DNA of 64,000 nt from Nansenia antarctica (lineage: Eukaryota; Chordata; Actinopteri; Argentiniformes; Microstomatidae), in contig OZ022353.1 in assembly GCA_963989245.1 (NCBI GenBank), positions 25,488,524 to 25,552,523 on the forward strand, given 5' to 3'. The position numbers and the translations under genes were made by a program. Positions 1 to 12,575 of the stretch are shown piece after piece. A model generated the notes under the pieces. The model worked only from the letters and a program-made list of their open reading frames with translations, had not been told where the DNA came from and made no database searches. Position 1 is the stretch's first letter, and the number at the start of each line of letters is the position of its first letter.

Positions 1-49
1 AAAAATGTGACACGTTCTAATGCTTTGACTTTTCTTTCGAGAGATGTAC

Positions 50-230
50 ACATCGCTAGTCAACTAACACAGCTTGTTTTGTGAGCCTGCTAACAATGTA
101 AAGTAGTGTTCTAGTTAACTAGGTAGCAGTCCAATCCATTGTGTTGTTGCAGTATTTTGGCTTGACTAGCGAGTTTGTGTTGTGATTATCAACAACGTTG
201 AAACGTAGTTTCACCCTTTTCCATAGTTTT
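50..230 (+). repeat. 5' flank of hAT-type repeat, first of two copies
   Basis: This stretch recurs in reverse orientation at about 23300-23490: shared words include the run around the paired 'ctagttaactaggtagcag' block and 'ttttggcttgactagcgag'. It lies just upstream of a hAT transposase remnant, so I read it as the element's 5' non-coding region. The end of the element is off-window, so no terminal repeat can be named. Confidence 0.55.
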
Positions 231-399
231 GAATAATAAATGTGTGGACTGACGATGTAGCGCAGCCTAACGTATTCTAATAATTATTTAACATACTTTT
301 ATTCTGATAATTATTCCCCCCTCCTCCCAGACAAGGTCACATTATTATTGGATTGGTTGTTTGCGTGTCGGGTGAAGTTAGCCAAACATTTAACCTGCT

Positions 400-760
400 A
401 GCTAGCAAGAGAAACATAATGTCACTATCCAAAGGTCTAAAGAGGAAAGTTGACGGTGAAAACAGGGCATTTAAAGAGGAATGGACAGTGAACTATACGT
501 TCATCCTACCTGGTTTCATCAATGCAAAGCCGTTGTGAGACTCACATTTTCCGTGCTCACAATGTTCCCTTTCTATACATGCGAGTCGTCCTTTTCTTCA
601 ATGAATGTGATAAAGACGCACGAGAGGAATCGATTGATGCATAAAAACCTTGAGAACTGCCGGATTAAAGTGACGTCCATATCACCAGATATCAAGCAAA
701 TACTGACCGATGGGAGATGCCACTTTGCAAAAACACTCCCAGTTTTCATGTTGGTTTGGC
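400..760 (+). pseudogene. hAT transposase remnant, N-terminus joined to C-terminal dimerisation domain
   Basis: Two short frames lie back to back. The first (about 353-538) carries a start resembling hAT transposases with an N-terminal zinc finger (SLSKGLKRKVDGENRAF...). The second (about 540-760, another frame) carries a typical hAT C-terminal dimerisation segment, with the words CESSFSSMN, THERNRLMHKNLENC and IKQILTDGRCHF. Intact transposases of this group have several hundred residues between these parts, including the catalytic RNase-H-like fold. Here nothing lies between them, so the middle has been deleted and the frame is shifted. The copy cannot be functional. A bent or domesticated host gene is unlikely because of the shift. 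Confidence 0.7.
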
Positions 761-879
761 TCTTCCAATGGAGTTCACTGTTATGCCTACGTACATTTTG
801 TTGCTGAGTTACAGTTGAGTTGCTAATACTGGGAATTACTTTTCACTGGGACATAAAACATATGCAAGTGGCTTATCTC

Positions 880-1166
<287 letters not shown>

Positions 1167-1250
1167 CTTATCTTCATGTATCCCTCTTCTCTTGTTCCTC
1201 CATTTGTTTTAACTCTCCTCCTCCTCTTCTCTCTTTCTCTCTCTCCACAG

Positions 1251-2530
1251 CCCAGCTGGAGTTTGTTCAGATCTTGGTGATCGTGGTGGTGATGATGGTG
1301 ATGGTGGTAGTGATCACCTGCCTGCTCAACCATTACCGGTTGTCAGCGCGCTCCTTCATCTCTCGACACAGCCAAGCCCGCCAACGACACCTCCCGCTGG
1401 CCGCGGTGAGTACTGCAGGACAGTATGGCTGTAGTTCTTTTGGATTTTTAACCTTTTATATGGGAGCCCTGTATACACACAGTCTTACAATAATCCATAA
1501 TGCACATCCAAAATGACAACATCATATAACAAAATCAAGAAAAACTAGTTTTTTTTCCTTAATCAAAACGTACAACTGCCCTAGTGGCACCAGAGAAAAT
1601 GTTCTCTCCATATGTACATATATGGGCTGGTTTGTCACAGTGCTCACATCACCAAACTTCCGGAGGGCGTCACGTCATTCCAAAATGAGGAACAACTTTT
1701 ATCTTTTTCATGCCCAATATGGAATATTTTGTCTTTGTAGAATGGCTGGTTTGATTCAACTTACTGATCTGATAGGGTCAGATGTATCCCTATACATACA
1801 GTCATCAAATAGCAATTAGTGCCACCTTGCCCTCTGTTAAGGCCAGTTCCCACCTCAGCACACGTAATCCCCTCAGACCTACAAGAAAAGGCTGGAGTTT
1901 GATTTCAGACCGGCAAAGAATTCCACTCTATAATTATTGAGCTACACTTGGTGAAAGATGCTACAGTGGAAAGAAAAGGTATGTGAACCCTTTGGAATGA
2001 CCTAGTTTTCTGCATTAATTGTTCATAAAATGTGATCTGATCTTCATCTAAGTCTAGTAAGTATAGACAAACACAATGTGCTTAAGCTAATAACACACAA
2101 ACAATTATAATCTTTCATGTCTTTATTGAACACACCCATTGAACATTGACAGTGCTAGTGGAAAAAGTATTTTTTTTAAATAAAGTTGCAGTGGGATATT
2201 TGGGATATTTGATATGGCGTGTGTTAGTGTTGATTATGTTGTGTTACCTCACTGTGAAGGAATGAGACAGTCAGAATAGAATTAGACGCTAGACAGGAGT
2301 GTCGACCACATGACTGCCTCATGAACCAGTCTAGTCATCGAAGATTCCACAATCATATGACTTCTCTGCTGCTCTCTGAATCACCTACTGATTCAAATGA
2401 TGCTGTGTGTGTGTGTGTGTGTGTGTGTTGTGTGTGTGTGTTGTGTGAGTGTGTGTGTGTGTGTGTTGTGTTTGTGTGTGTGTGTGTGTGTTGTGTTTGT
2501 GTGTTTGTGTGTGTGTGTGTGTGTGAGTGT

Positions 2531-2568
<38 letters not shown>

Positions 2569-5500
2569 CCAGTAGAACAGTAGCATTACTCCCCATTGTC
2601 CATAGGGTTAGACAGAGACACTGTTGCAGGGTTCTGCAGTGTTATATACTATATATATATTGGGTTCTCGAGAACCAAGGGAAATTATTTTTCTTCTTGC
2701 ACGACAACTGCCAACGGCCCCTGGCCTGAACATAGTTAGCTAAGTAAGTTCACTTACTTAGTCAAATGTATTTGTTGTAAGTGGCTTTGGATGAAGGCTT
2801 CTGCTAAATGTATATGAGACGGCGTCCCTTATACGTATGTCTGACACAAGACGTTTTCACATGGAACAAGTTAACCAATCGCAGCAAGGAGTTTCTCACT
2901 TTGTACTTTTGGTTTGGTCTGCTGATGTTAAGGAGTTGGCTAGTTAACCCACTCACATCTAACCCTAACTGGATACTACTTTGCAATCATAGTTAGCTAG
3001 ATGACTTACATGTCAAATGTACATTTTGTGATATACGGAGCAGTGCACACAGACCAACTCCTCCCACAGCTGTCCTGCATCGCACAGTCAACAGGGAGAG
3101 AGCCCGGAGCGCAGAGCACATATGAACTGCCCCAGACCCCGAATATCGCTACTACTAAATATAATTCCACAACTGGATACTACTTCATTTCCAATCATAG
3201 TTAAATACCTTAGTTACTTAGCTAGTTCACTATCAACTGCACATGTGTGATATGTTTACACAGTGCACATCAGTGGCACTTCCAGTCACTCCCTCGCTTC
3301 AACTGTGCTTACTCAGGCCGACAACACAGTGTGCGCTGCCCTGTAGCAAGTTCTCCCATACTGTGCTTTTGGATAGTATGTTTATATCAACGGTAATCAA
3401 GTGCTTTAGTTGGCGAGCGAACTTGGTGATGGTAGGCATAATATGAGTTGACTCGCTGTTAAATTAATGTGAATGAATAAATACACTTAAAACAGAGGTA
3501 TATATATGGTATATGGCAGTCTCACGCGCCTGTCTCGTTCAAATTCACGTCTACTACGTTCCAGTTCTGCATCCAGTTGAAGGTGTGATTCAAGTAGCTT
3601 GTGCAGACCCGGGACATGTGAAAAGGCGCAACTCGGCAATCTACCGGCACTTAGCTCGTGTGAACGGTGAAAATCACTGGCCAGGTTGGGATTCCATGTA
3701 ATTTCCAGGGTACGATGTGTGAAAGGGGCTTTAAGGCCGATTTAAGCTTCTGCGTCGAATTTACGCACGTCTACGCCGTAGCCTACGTAAGGGGTCTCCA
3801 AGTTTATAGTTCTACGTTCTAGTTCTACGTTCTACGCGGACCGCGTCGCGTTGGTCGGTGTACTCATAGCGGCATAGAAAAATATGCTTTTCTTATTCTA
3901 TCTCGTTAACGGTACATGACTAAGACTCCATTCAAAGTTCAGTGTGTTCAGCATGCTATTCTGGTCATGGAGAATTTTAGTTTGGAATTCTAACCCATTG
4001 TGACGCGGAGATATTCGGCCGTAAGCGACGGGTCCCCCCGGGTCCCCCCGCAGCACCGCAGCACCGCTTCCTGGTTGACGACTCCCGTTGACAGCGGGGG
4101 GAGAGAAAAGTTCTACCCGGGAATTCGCTCTTAGCTGTGTCGACCGTGATAGGAGTGTCGTATCGACACCATTCAAATGGTTTCAGATTCCCTGTCCTCT
4201 CCCCTATCCGGACACGTTTTAATTGTTATCCTAACCCACGGTAAATCACAGTTATTAACCCGCAAAGGGTGCCTCCGGGTTGTGCCTGACTCTTCCATAG
4301 GGCGCTCTACTCAAAGCGGCATAATAGCGTTTTTTTTTTTTAATGCTTGTTGTAAATAAAAGTTCTATGATGCATTGAAATGACATTAAACTAAGATAAT
4401 ACGATGGTTATCATACTTTTTCAAATCTTTATTAATAAGTAATTACAGAAAAAGTAAATGACATTTCTGTCATGGCTTCCGCATTTTGGCCGACGAGAGA
4501 GTCGGAATCATGTCGGAATCATGTGCTACCAAGCGGACCAATCACAGAGCTTACGGTTGCGTGGAAACTGACGCGTACTTACATTTTTGGAGATGTGCGC
4601 GTCAACCCTCTCCGTAGGCAACGCAAGGCCACGCGGGCCAACGCAAGCTACACCGTAGCCTACGCCGTCGATTTTACGCAGAAGCTTAAATCGGCCTTTA
4701 GAAAGCAATCAGAAGAGAGTGAAATACTCCACCTAGTGGCTGTAATTATATTATGTGCGTTGTCATGTGAAATACTGAACCCCCCCCCCCCCTCTCTCTC
4801 TCTCTCTCTCGCTCTCTTTCAGGACGGCAGCCTGTGGTCTTCAGACAGCCCGGGGCCCACCAGTGGAGTGAGTGAGGTACAGTTGATTGTGCCTAACCTT
4901 GGAATTGTCCCGACAGTGCAAACCCCGCCTATCTGACAACGCAGGCTGGCGAAAGCATTTGAAACTTAGTGTTTGCTTCAGTTTCTCTTATGTTTGTTTC
5001 TCTAATATGTAGTGTCTATTACTTTCTTAGCTCTAACTTACAGACTATGACTTACAGAAATGATCGAGAAATAAAAGAAAAAACGATTCTATACAGGCAA
5101 TTTCATCTTTCTTAAGTTGCTGTGGGTAGAAGAAACTGCTCAAAGACCAGGCGTAGATGTATCTGTGGGCATAATTTGACCTCCTTCGTCTCGCTCTACC
5201 TCATTCCGTCCCTCTCCTTCCTGCTCCTCTCCCCCCATCACAGCAGCAGGTGTACAGCCCTCGCCCCCCCGACAGGGTGCCCTCCTACCTCCAGCGAGAG
5301 CGCCTGGCCCGCTGCCAGCCCACCTACCCCTACCTGCCGCAAGCCATCATCGACCTGCCGCCCACCATCTCCCTGTCTGACGGAGAGGAACCCCCTCCCT
5401 ACCAGGGCCCCTGCACCCTGCAGCTCAGAGACCCCGAGCAGCAGCTGGAGCTCAACCGCGAGTCGGTCCGGGCGCCGCCCAACCGCACCGTGTACGACAG

Positions 5501-5843
5501 CCACCTCCTGGACTCCTCCCACTGCTGCCCCCCGCCCAGCCTCAATGCGGGGGTCAGCGCCGCCACGGTAGCCACCCTGGCCACCGCCGTGTCGGCCTAC
5601 TCCGGCCAGCCGGGGGGGCGGGTGGAGGGGGCGCCCCCGACGTACAGCGAGGTGATCGGGCACTACTACCACCCCTCTACTCTGCCTAGACAGCAGCTCC
5701 ACCAGCAGACTCCCAGCGGCGGGCCCCAGCCCCTGCCCCCTCCCTCGTTGCTGCACGGGATCCTCCAGCAGGCCCATCTGGTCAGCCTGGAGAACAGGAA
5801 CGCACGCAACAACAAGGAGAAGCAGAAGCCTCAGCAGGTGTGA
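1251..5843 (+). CDS. pmepa1: Pmepa1/TMEPAI, NEDD4-binding membrane adaptor (exons 1251-1405, 4823-4876, 5244-5843)
   Basis: Type I membrane adaptor that binds NEDD4-family ubiquitin ligases through PPxY motifs and R-SMADs through a PPNR motif, dampening TGF-beta and androgen signalling (family knowledge). Three coding exons are visible, all in phase 0: 51 codons (QLEFVQ, then a very hydrophobic V/I/M-rich transmembrane segment, then NHYRLSARSFISRHSQ); 18 codons (DGSLW...GVSE); and 199 codons plus TGA. The last exon contains QPTYPYLPQAIIDLPPTI, EEPPPYQGPCTLQLRDPEQQ (first PPxY), APPNRT (SMAD-interacting motif) and PPTYSEVIGHYY (second PPxY). Splice sites read ctccacag/ccc, gcg/gtgag, tttcag/gac, gag/gtac and catcacag/cag. 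The exon with the start codon is off the left edge. The paralogue ldlrad4 shares motifs, but the exon content and the nearby pck1 favour pmepa1. The last exon is very GC-rich relative to its surroundings. Confidence 0.93.
1960..2175. mobile_element. Tc1/mariner-type transposon end fragment
   Basis: Begins tacagtggaaagaaaaggta followed by 'tgtgaaccctttggaat', and contains 'gatctgatcttcatctaagt' and 'gtctttattgaacacaccc', words I recognise from an abundant teleost Tc1-like family. Only one end is present and no transposase frame is open. It lies in the pmepa1 intron. Confidence 0.6.
2403..2566. repeat. (GT)n microsatellite
   Basis: Imperfect GT repeat with TTGTG and GAGTG interruptions, in the pmepa1 intron. 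The overlapping Cys/Val and His/Thr frames are repeat translation. Confidence 0.95.
3734..4697. mobile_element. PIF-Harbinger-type MITE with TTA target duplication
   Basis: The left end AGGCCGATTTAAGCTTCTGC and the right end GCAGAAGCTTAAATCGGCCT are inverted copies, extended by matching subterminal blocks (tctacgccgtagcctacg / cgtagcctacgccgt). TTA occurs directly outside both ends (3731-3733 and 4698-4700), the expected PIF-Harbinger target duplication. The 964-bp body has no transposase, so it is non-autonomous. It sits in the pmepa1 intron. A minus-strand frame at 3898-4176 has no recognisable domain. Confidence 0.8.
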
Positions 5844-6210
5844 GGGTAGTATTGGTGCCGTTATCCAATACTGCTGCCTGCTTTCTGCTCCCTGCGCACT
5901 TCAGCTTAATGTGGTGTCAGGTAAGGGAGGGGAGGGCAGAAAAGGAGAGGGGAGGCAGACGCACAAAGTAAAAGACTGCACTCCCTCATCTTGACTCTCC
6001 AAACCTGCCATATGACTGACTTGACACCCAGCCTGACTTACTTTGTATAAATATTTACTTGTTTTTTGTTGTCTCCGTGCTCACACAGCTTTTTTTCTAT
6101 ACTGACAAATGGCACAAAAATATATATTAGTTGCAATTGGGGTTTTTCTTCTTTTTTTTTTTTATCTTCTGCATCCCTCTGGGCCTATCACTATGAGCTG
6201 CATATTTCTG

Positions 6211-6540
6211 GTTACTTACTTATCTCCATGGTTACTTACCTATCTCCATGGTTACTTACCTATCTCCATGGTTACTTACCTATCTCCATGGTTACTTACC
6301 TATCTCCATGAAGTTTATCGTTTATCTCCATGAAGTTTATCGTTTATCTCCATGAAGTTTATCGTTTATCTCCATGAAGTTTATCGTTTATCTCCATGAA
6401 GTTTATCGTTTATCTCCATGAAGTTTATCGTTTATCTCCATGAAGTTTATCGCTTATCTCCATGAAGTTTATCGTTTATCTCCATGAAGTTTATCGTTTA
6501 TCTCCATGAAGTTTATCGTTTATCTCCATGAAGTTTATCG
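6211..6540. repeat. Two adjoining minisatellites (20-bp then 22-bp unit)
   Basis: About five copies of a 20-bp unit (tatctccatggttacttacc) pass directly into about ten copies of a 22-bp unit built on the same core (tatctccatgaagtttatcg plus tt). The shared core implies that one array arose from the other. It lies 370 bases past the pmepa1 stop codon, probably in the 3' UTR. Confidence 0.93.
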
Positions 6541-6853
6541 TTAGTTTGAAAAGAAATGCTCTGATCTTTTTTTTATGACCAGGTCTTCCTATTTTGAGAT
6601 GCAGAAGTTTATTTGAATCAACTCTCATTTGCCCCCATGCCCCTCCTGGTGTCAAGTACTGTTGGTTTACTGGGCATTAAAAGCACTCCTTGGGTGTCTG
6701 GATCCAGGCTTTACTAAACATGCTAGCATTACCTCCAGTTAGCCCCTGGTCCAGTTAGCGTTCATATTTCATGTTAGCCTCTAACCTAGCCTATTGAGCT
6801 TTAGCTGCAATTAGTGTTAGCTTCAGTTAGTCGCTCAACTCCAGACACAGTTA

Positions 6854-7417
6854 CAGTGGGGTGAAAATATGTGGGCACCCCTAGTCAAAATGCCTTTTAC
6901 AATTAATATCTAGGTGAAAAGAAGAAAACCTAACCTCTAAAAGTTAAACATGACACATTTCACCACATTTTAAAGCAAGATACATTTTTCTTTTTAACTT
7001 TTTACAGTTTCAAAATAATAAAACAAGGAAAAAGGCCTTGTGTAAAAGTTTGGGAACCCTGTCAGCTGGTAACTCCTCCTGGGGCAATATTAAATATTAA
7101 ATAAGCATAAATATTCTTCGGCCTTCTTGCATGCATTTGAGATAAACGAATAATCACCTTGGTCTGGGCCTTAGTAATCATCTTCTCAAAAGGTAACAAA
7201 GAAGAATCCAAAAGGGTTCCCAAACTTTCGCACAGGGCCCTTTTCCTTTTTTATTATTAAAAAAATAAAAATAAAAATAAACTACACTTTATTTAATTTG
7301 CAGAAAGGTGTCATGTTTAACTTTGTAGCATTAGTGTTCAGGTTTGCTTTCAATCACTTGGAGATTAATTGTAACATACATTTAAACCAGGGGTACCCAC
7401 ATTTTTGCACCCCACTG
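6854..7417. mobile_element. Tc1/mariner-type MITE with TA target site
   Basis: The ends are inverted copies: CAGTGGGGTGAAAATATGTG at left and gtacccacatttttgcaccc then CACTG at right. A TA dinucleotide flanks each (6852-6853 and 7418-7419). The interior also folds back on itself (aaagtttgggaaccct near 7046 against agggttcccaaactttcgca near 7206). There is no transposase, so it is non-autonomous. Confidence 0.8.
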
Positions 7418-7965
7418 TAGTGTTAGCTTCAACTCCTGACATAGTTAGTGTCAGCTGGCACAGTTAGCCTCCCCAGAGCCCCTCCTCTTCAGTCAGCATA
7501 GGCATGCTGCGGCCATTGCTGGTCTCCATGGAAACACGTGCGTGTGTTTGTGTGTGTTTGTGTGTGTGTGTGTGTATGCTGGAGTGAAGCGGCCACAGCC
7601 GAGGTCAGTTGAGTTCAGTACTATGCCTGTACAGTATGGCCATGCTAGTACAGTAGAAGCTAGTGTGTTTTAGTGCTTCACTTGGCCCACAGTTCAGTTC
7701 TAGTGTGGTCAACGGCCAGGCTAGATCAGAAGTCGCCTGTGCAAATGCTCTTCGTTTTTTGGATTGTAACCTTTTTCTAAATAGATGTTTGCACAAGATC
7801 CAGGAGGAGGAGGGCGAGAGCAGGGGTCTTTTTGTAAACAACGGATTCTTAAGAGTAAAGATGTTTTTTTTGTTTTTATGTCTTTGTCTGCTCTAGAAAA
7901 AAAGTGAAGCTTTTGGAGTGCGAAACGTGCTATATATACATATACATCCCTAAATGTATAAGTGT

Positions 7966-7988
7966 GTGTGTATATATATATACACAGT

Positions 7989-8026
<38 letters not shown>

Positions 8027-8028
8027 TA
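7966..8028. repeat. (TA)n-rich microsatellite
   Basis: Alternating AT tract broken by acacagtaga and acagtagag. It is simple repeat with no coding content. Confidence 0.9.
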
Positions 8029-10385
8029 GAGATATATAGTTGTATACACAAAACAAACGTTAAAAGCACGATTTTAGAGTTATTTATAGAATTGTCAAGA
8101 AGAATTGCACTATTTTTTAATATAACGAAATGGAAAAATGGAATATAACGAGAAAAAAAGAGTCCTTTATTGTAAAGGAGACCAGGAGTTTTGCATGCAT
8201 GTGTGGTTATGAGAGAGAGAGGAAAAAGAACATTCTGCAGAGAGTCCAGAGGATATGACCAACAGCTCTGTAGTGTAGTACATGTACATGTCCACAGGGG
8301 GGACGAATCCTGACTTCTAATGTGTGTGCGTCACTGAAACATATAGGAGAATCCCGTATTGACACCACACATAGTTTACGCAAATGTTTTGGTTCAGTGT
8401 GTGAATTACATTTCTCGATTTGTATCCAGAAGGCCCTATCCCCATACTCTCCTACTTTCTCACTGTATTGGGAATTCAGAAGGTCAAATACTTCACAGCC
8501 CCATTGATCTATGGTGAGTTTTTCCTCAAGAACAAGTATTTGTTTTTGTCAAATTGTCTATTTTTGACTACTACCTCAACAAACAACAATGCTGAACACG
8601 TAGTGTACCTTAATTCTAATCAGATCTTTTTCATATAAAGTGAACATATTTTAATTTAAAGACAATTTCTTGTGGTGTCGGGGTTGGAGTTGGAAGTTGA
8701 AACCGAGGAGGGATCTCTTGTTCTTTCCTATCTGCTTTGTATCTCCAGTAGATCTAGTCAGGCCTTGACTTGGCCTGGTGAGAGAGTGAATAGAGAGTAT
8801 GAGAGGATCTCAACAGACACCTTATTCCCCATACCGTGCACGACTTCTCTGATCGCCCTGCTTGGCTGTGGTCAACATCAGTGTACTATGGGGGAAACGG
8901 TGTCTGGTTGGAGACGTGGCCTTTGACTGAGTGCTTAATCAGGAGGCTGTACGCTGCACACAACCTACCCCTCTGGACTTCACTGTGGACAGGCATCTCT
9001 TAGCACTTTAATGAAGAAGGTGAGAGACACAATCTCGCTGGGGTCAGCACTGGTCTCATGCTCTTATTGACATATATGCAACTGCTCCCTCTGGGGGAGG
9101 AAACTCAAACTGCAGTGTGGGCATTACTTTAGAACTTCAGCTGGTATCACAGCGAAGAAGAGACAGAGAGAAGGAGAGACAGAGAGGAGCGGGGGTAGGG
9201 CGTCCCACCTTCACTCCATCTCTTTCTTCTTCCTGGCCCTGCTTCATGTTCTCATGTTTACATTTTGATTTCAAAGACAAATACCTGAATCAAACCTTAA
9301 TGTATGACCCACCCTAAGCAGCCAAAGGATCATCCCAGGGGGACATGGTGGTTTTCACCCTCTGACCCTTTGTGAGATCTTGGCCCGGTACAGAAACAAG
9401 CAGTTACCCCTTCCCCCCTGACCGTGGTCTCACCAGGTTATTATGGATTCAAAGAGTTCAGATAAGCGTAAGACAATATGGTGACGTCTCCGCCTGGCTT
9501 TGGGCCTAGCTGAGCTTCAGACATATTGCTTAGACGTACCCTGACCTCCTACAGATCTGAGAGAACCAGAAGAGGGCATCAAGGCAAGGGGGAAGAGGCT
9601 AGGTGCTATTTCTGCTGACCGTGGCTCAGTTTGATGACCTCAGAGGGTGGCACAGGTAGGTGTCCTGCTTCTCCAGTGTTTTCCTTCAGGGATACCAGTG
9701 CTGACCGTCACTATGCAGACAGGGAAGGAGGGTAGGCGCTATGGAAACAGAGAAGAGGGGGCATACCAAACAGGATTTTCGTTCTTAGAATACTTTCTTT
9801 CGAGTCGGTTTAAGGAGACAGATTTGGACATTCCAGTTCAAGGAGTTGAAAAGTGCCATTTATGACTAGCCGTGAGGATTTTAAATTCATGAATTTCAAC
9901 TCATGTCCTGAATCGACGGAGCTGAAATGGAATTGACCGCAACTTTTTCTATAACATAACTGTTATTAATAATAATAATAATAATAATAAACATTTTATA
10001 ATAACATATCTACCATTGAGGTGCACTTGGTTAAGGTTAACAGCAGGTTAACAGCAGTGTACGTTCAATGATTCTCATAAAGTGTTGTACACTGCCCTGC
10101 CTTGGCTGTTGATAAACTCAAGTCTGAGACTGACTGTTCAAGCTTAAGCAAGACACGAGCACTGACACAAAAACAAACAATCCTGAGGTATGCCCCTTAG
10201 CGGTCCCCTATGCCTGTCTGAAATGAGCTCTTCCTGTACCGTAGAGATGCCTGTGTTGTGGTTGTCTGGCAGTTGGTCCCCTTGGAAACATTCAGTGTTT
10301 GTGTGCCTAACTGTGATGCCAGACTGGGCTCTGTCTGAGGTGTCAATACGCCCAGACTGACCTTCACAAGTCTGACCAAGATGAG

Positions 10386-10418
<33 letters not shown>

Positions 10419-10702
10419 TTCTAGATGTTGCTGAGAGTGTTGCAATATACCTACTATTTGCCTTTTGATAATGTAGTCCTTGTTTAACTTAGAGATATGT
10501 AATGGTTGTTTTTATGTGTTGTTGTTGTTGTTATTATTAATATTATTATTATTATTATTGCTGTTTATTTTATTTTTTTAATAGGTAATTTTCCTCAAGT
10601 TCTTTGTACACTTGTGTAAGGGGTTTTGCTCTATAACTTGGAAATGAATAACAGAACATAATATTCTACTGGGCGATTAGCAGGTGTTGTCAGACAACGG
10701 CA

Positions 10703-10910
10703 AGAGCCTAGCTAAACATCACGTTGTTAGAGCCTAGCTAAACATCACGTTGTTAGAGCCTAGCTAAACATCACGTTGTTAGAGCCTAGCTAAACATCAC
10801 GTTGTTAGAGCCTAGCTAAACATCACGTTGTTAGAGCCTAGCTAAACATCACGTTGTTAGAGCCTAGCTAAACATCACGTTGTTAGAGCCTAGCTAAACA
10901 TCACGTTGTT
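10703..10910. repeat. Perfect 26-bp minisatellite, 8 copies
   Basis: Eight head-to-tail copies of a 26-bp unit beginning agagcctagctaaacatcac. The 208-bp length is exactly eight units and I see no mismatches, which suggests recent expansion or homogenisation. The units abut without spacers, so it is not a CRISPR array. Confidence 0.95.
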
Positions 10911-11885
10911 TGGGTGAATCCAGGGACACTGAGGATTTTGCACTTCAGTCCAACAATAAGACAGAGGGTCAACGATTACAGTCCAACTGTCTTCCTTTAA
11001 AAGCATTTGATCAGTTAAAAATGGGCTTGCACGTTTTTCCATCTTGTTTCTTATACTACACAGGGGAAAGGAATCAGACCACATGTCATGTAATCAGATG
11101 CCAGAGTCATCTCTCTGTACCCCCAGTGATGTCCTCACTATGGAGGATATTCATGTAGTCCTTAGTAGTCATATGTGCCTCTAGTTTTTAGGACACCATT
11201 TTGAAGACAGACAAAGAAGTAGCAGATGAAAGGGGGGGCGGTTCAACATACTTATTTACTCTGTGGAGAAACCTTCACCCTTCACCCTCCCTCCAGCTCC
11301 AGTCTCCCAGACCTTCACCCCTTCACCCTCCTCCAGCTCCAGTCTCCCAGACCAGTGTGACTCTGAATCCCAAGGCCTGAGATGATTACATAGGTTGTAA
11401 GACATCAGACAAATCCCACCTGACCTATCAGGGGACCAGTTGGAGATACTAGCGTATGGCTTCCACCTATCCAATCCTCTCAGCTCTAGGGAGAGTGCTC
11501 CTGGGTGTATAACCATCCTCCATATTATCTGCCCATCTACATAATCAAATGACATGTTCTGGGTTTCCCATCTCCACCACCTGCTCCGTCTCTAGATGTG
11601 TGCCTTTGAGGGTTCTGTGGTGGAGACGTTTTGTTACGCATTAGTCCAGCTCTGGATTCTGTTGCCTTTTTCACTTGAAAAACTAAATCATAACCCTTGT
11701 TATTTGCAATACCAAAAAAAGATATGTATCATTGAGAATTGACTCCATTTTCTATCATAAGTGTATAATTTCCAACTCCACTGCATGTATACGAATACAG
11801 TAGGCATGGATAAGAACATAAGGCACTAAAGTTGACCAAATGGGTGAAGTCTGGAAGGGACGGTCTGAGTTTTTGTGACTACAAC

Positions 11886-12005
11886 ACAGTGTACCTGTGT
11901 ACCTGTCTGTTTATATAATACAACACAGTGTACCTGTCTGTTTATATAATACAACACAGTGTACCTGTGTACCTGTCTGTTTATATAATACAACACAGTG
12001 TACAG
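11886..12005. repeat. Short tandem array of an 'acaacacagtgtacctgt' unit
   Basis: Three to four imperfect copies of a 35-45 bp unit containing acaacacagtgtacctg and ctgtttatataata. No coding potential beyond the repeat. Confidence 0.85.
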
Positions 12006-12408
12006 TACCTGTCCTGTATAGTTCGTCCATGACTGGGGTCATTATAATCCTCCTGAGTTCATGCTTTAGTGGCTTACCGAGACAGTTCTACAGTAGTGGA
12101 GGCTTATCAGAGTATAACAAGACATTTCCAAAGAAGAAATCATCCTAACCAGACTCTTTAGACTGTGAAAAGAGTCTGAATGACTTGAACATTGTTCTGT
12201 TCCTTTTTGTTGACAGATGTTTTCCATTCTGTTGCTCTGTTTGTGTTGCCCTTCAAATCAGCGTCACATCATGTCTTTTAAAGAACACATGGTGATGATG
12301 CAGAACACTATGGGTGCAGTATAATAAGCATATCTACTCAAACAGCAATGTATTAATTGTACAGAAAAACAGACTATTCTGGTGCTTATTGTGTTCTGAC
12401 GCTTTGTG

Positions 12409-12575
12409 TGCTGATGAAGAGGTCATCTTCTGTCTATATGATGAAGAGGTCATCTTCTGTCTATATGATGAAGAGGTCATCTTCTGTCTATATGATGAAG
12501 AGGTCATCTGATGTCTATATGATGAAGAGGTCATCTTCTGTCTATATGATGAAGAGGTCATCTTATGTCTATATG
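12409..12575. repeat. 27-bp minisatellite, about 6 copies
   Basis: Copies of a unit built on atgaagaggtcatcttctgt followed by ctatatg. Because 27 is divisible by three, several frames stay open through it; these are not genes. Confidence 0.92.

Noticed and set aside
10703..10910. CRISPR array
   Set aside because: Direct repeats without spacers, and a vertebrate context.
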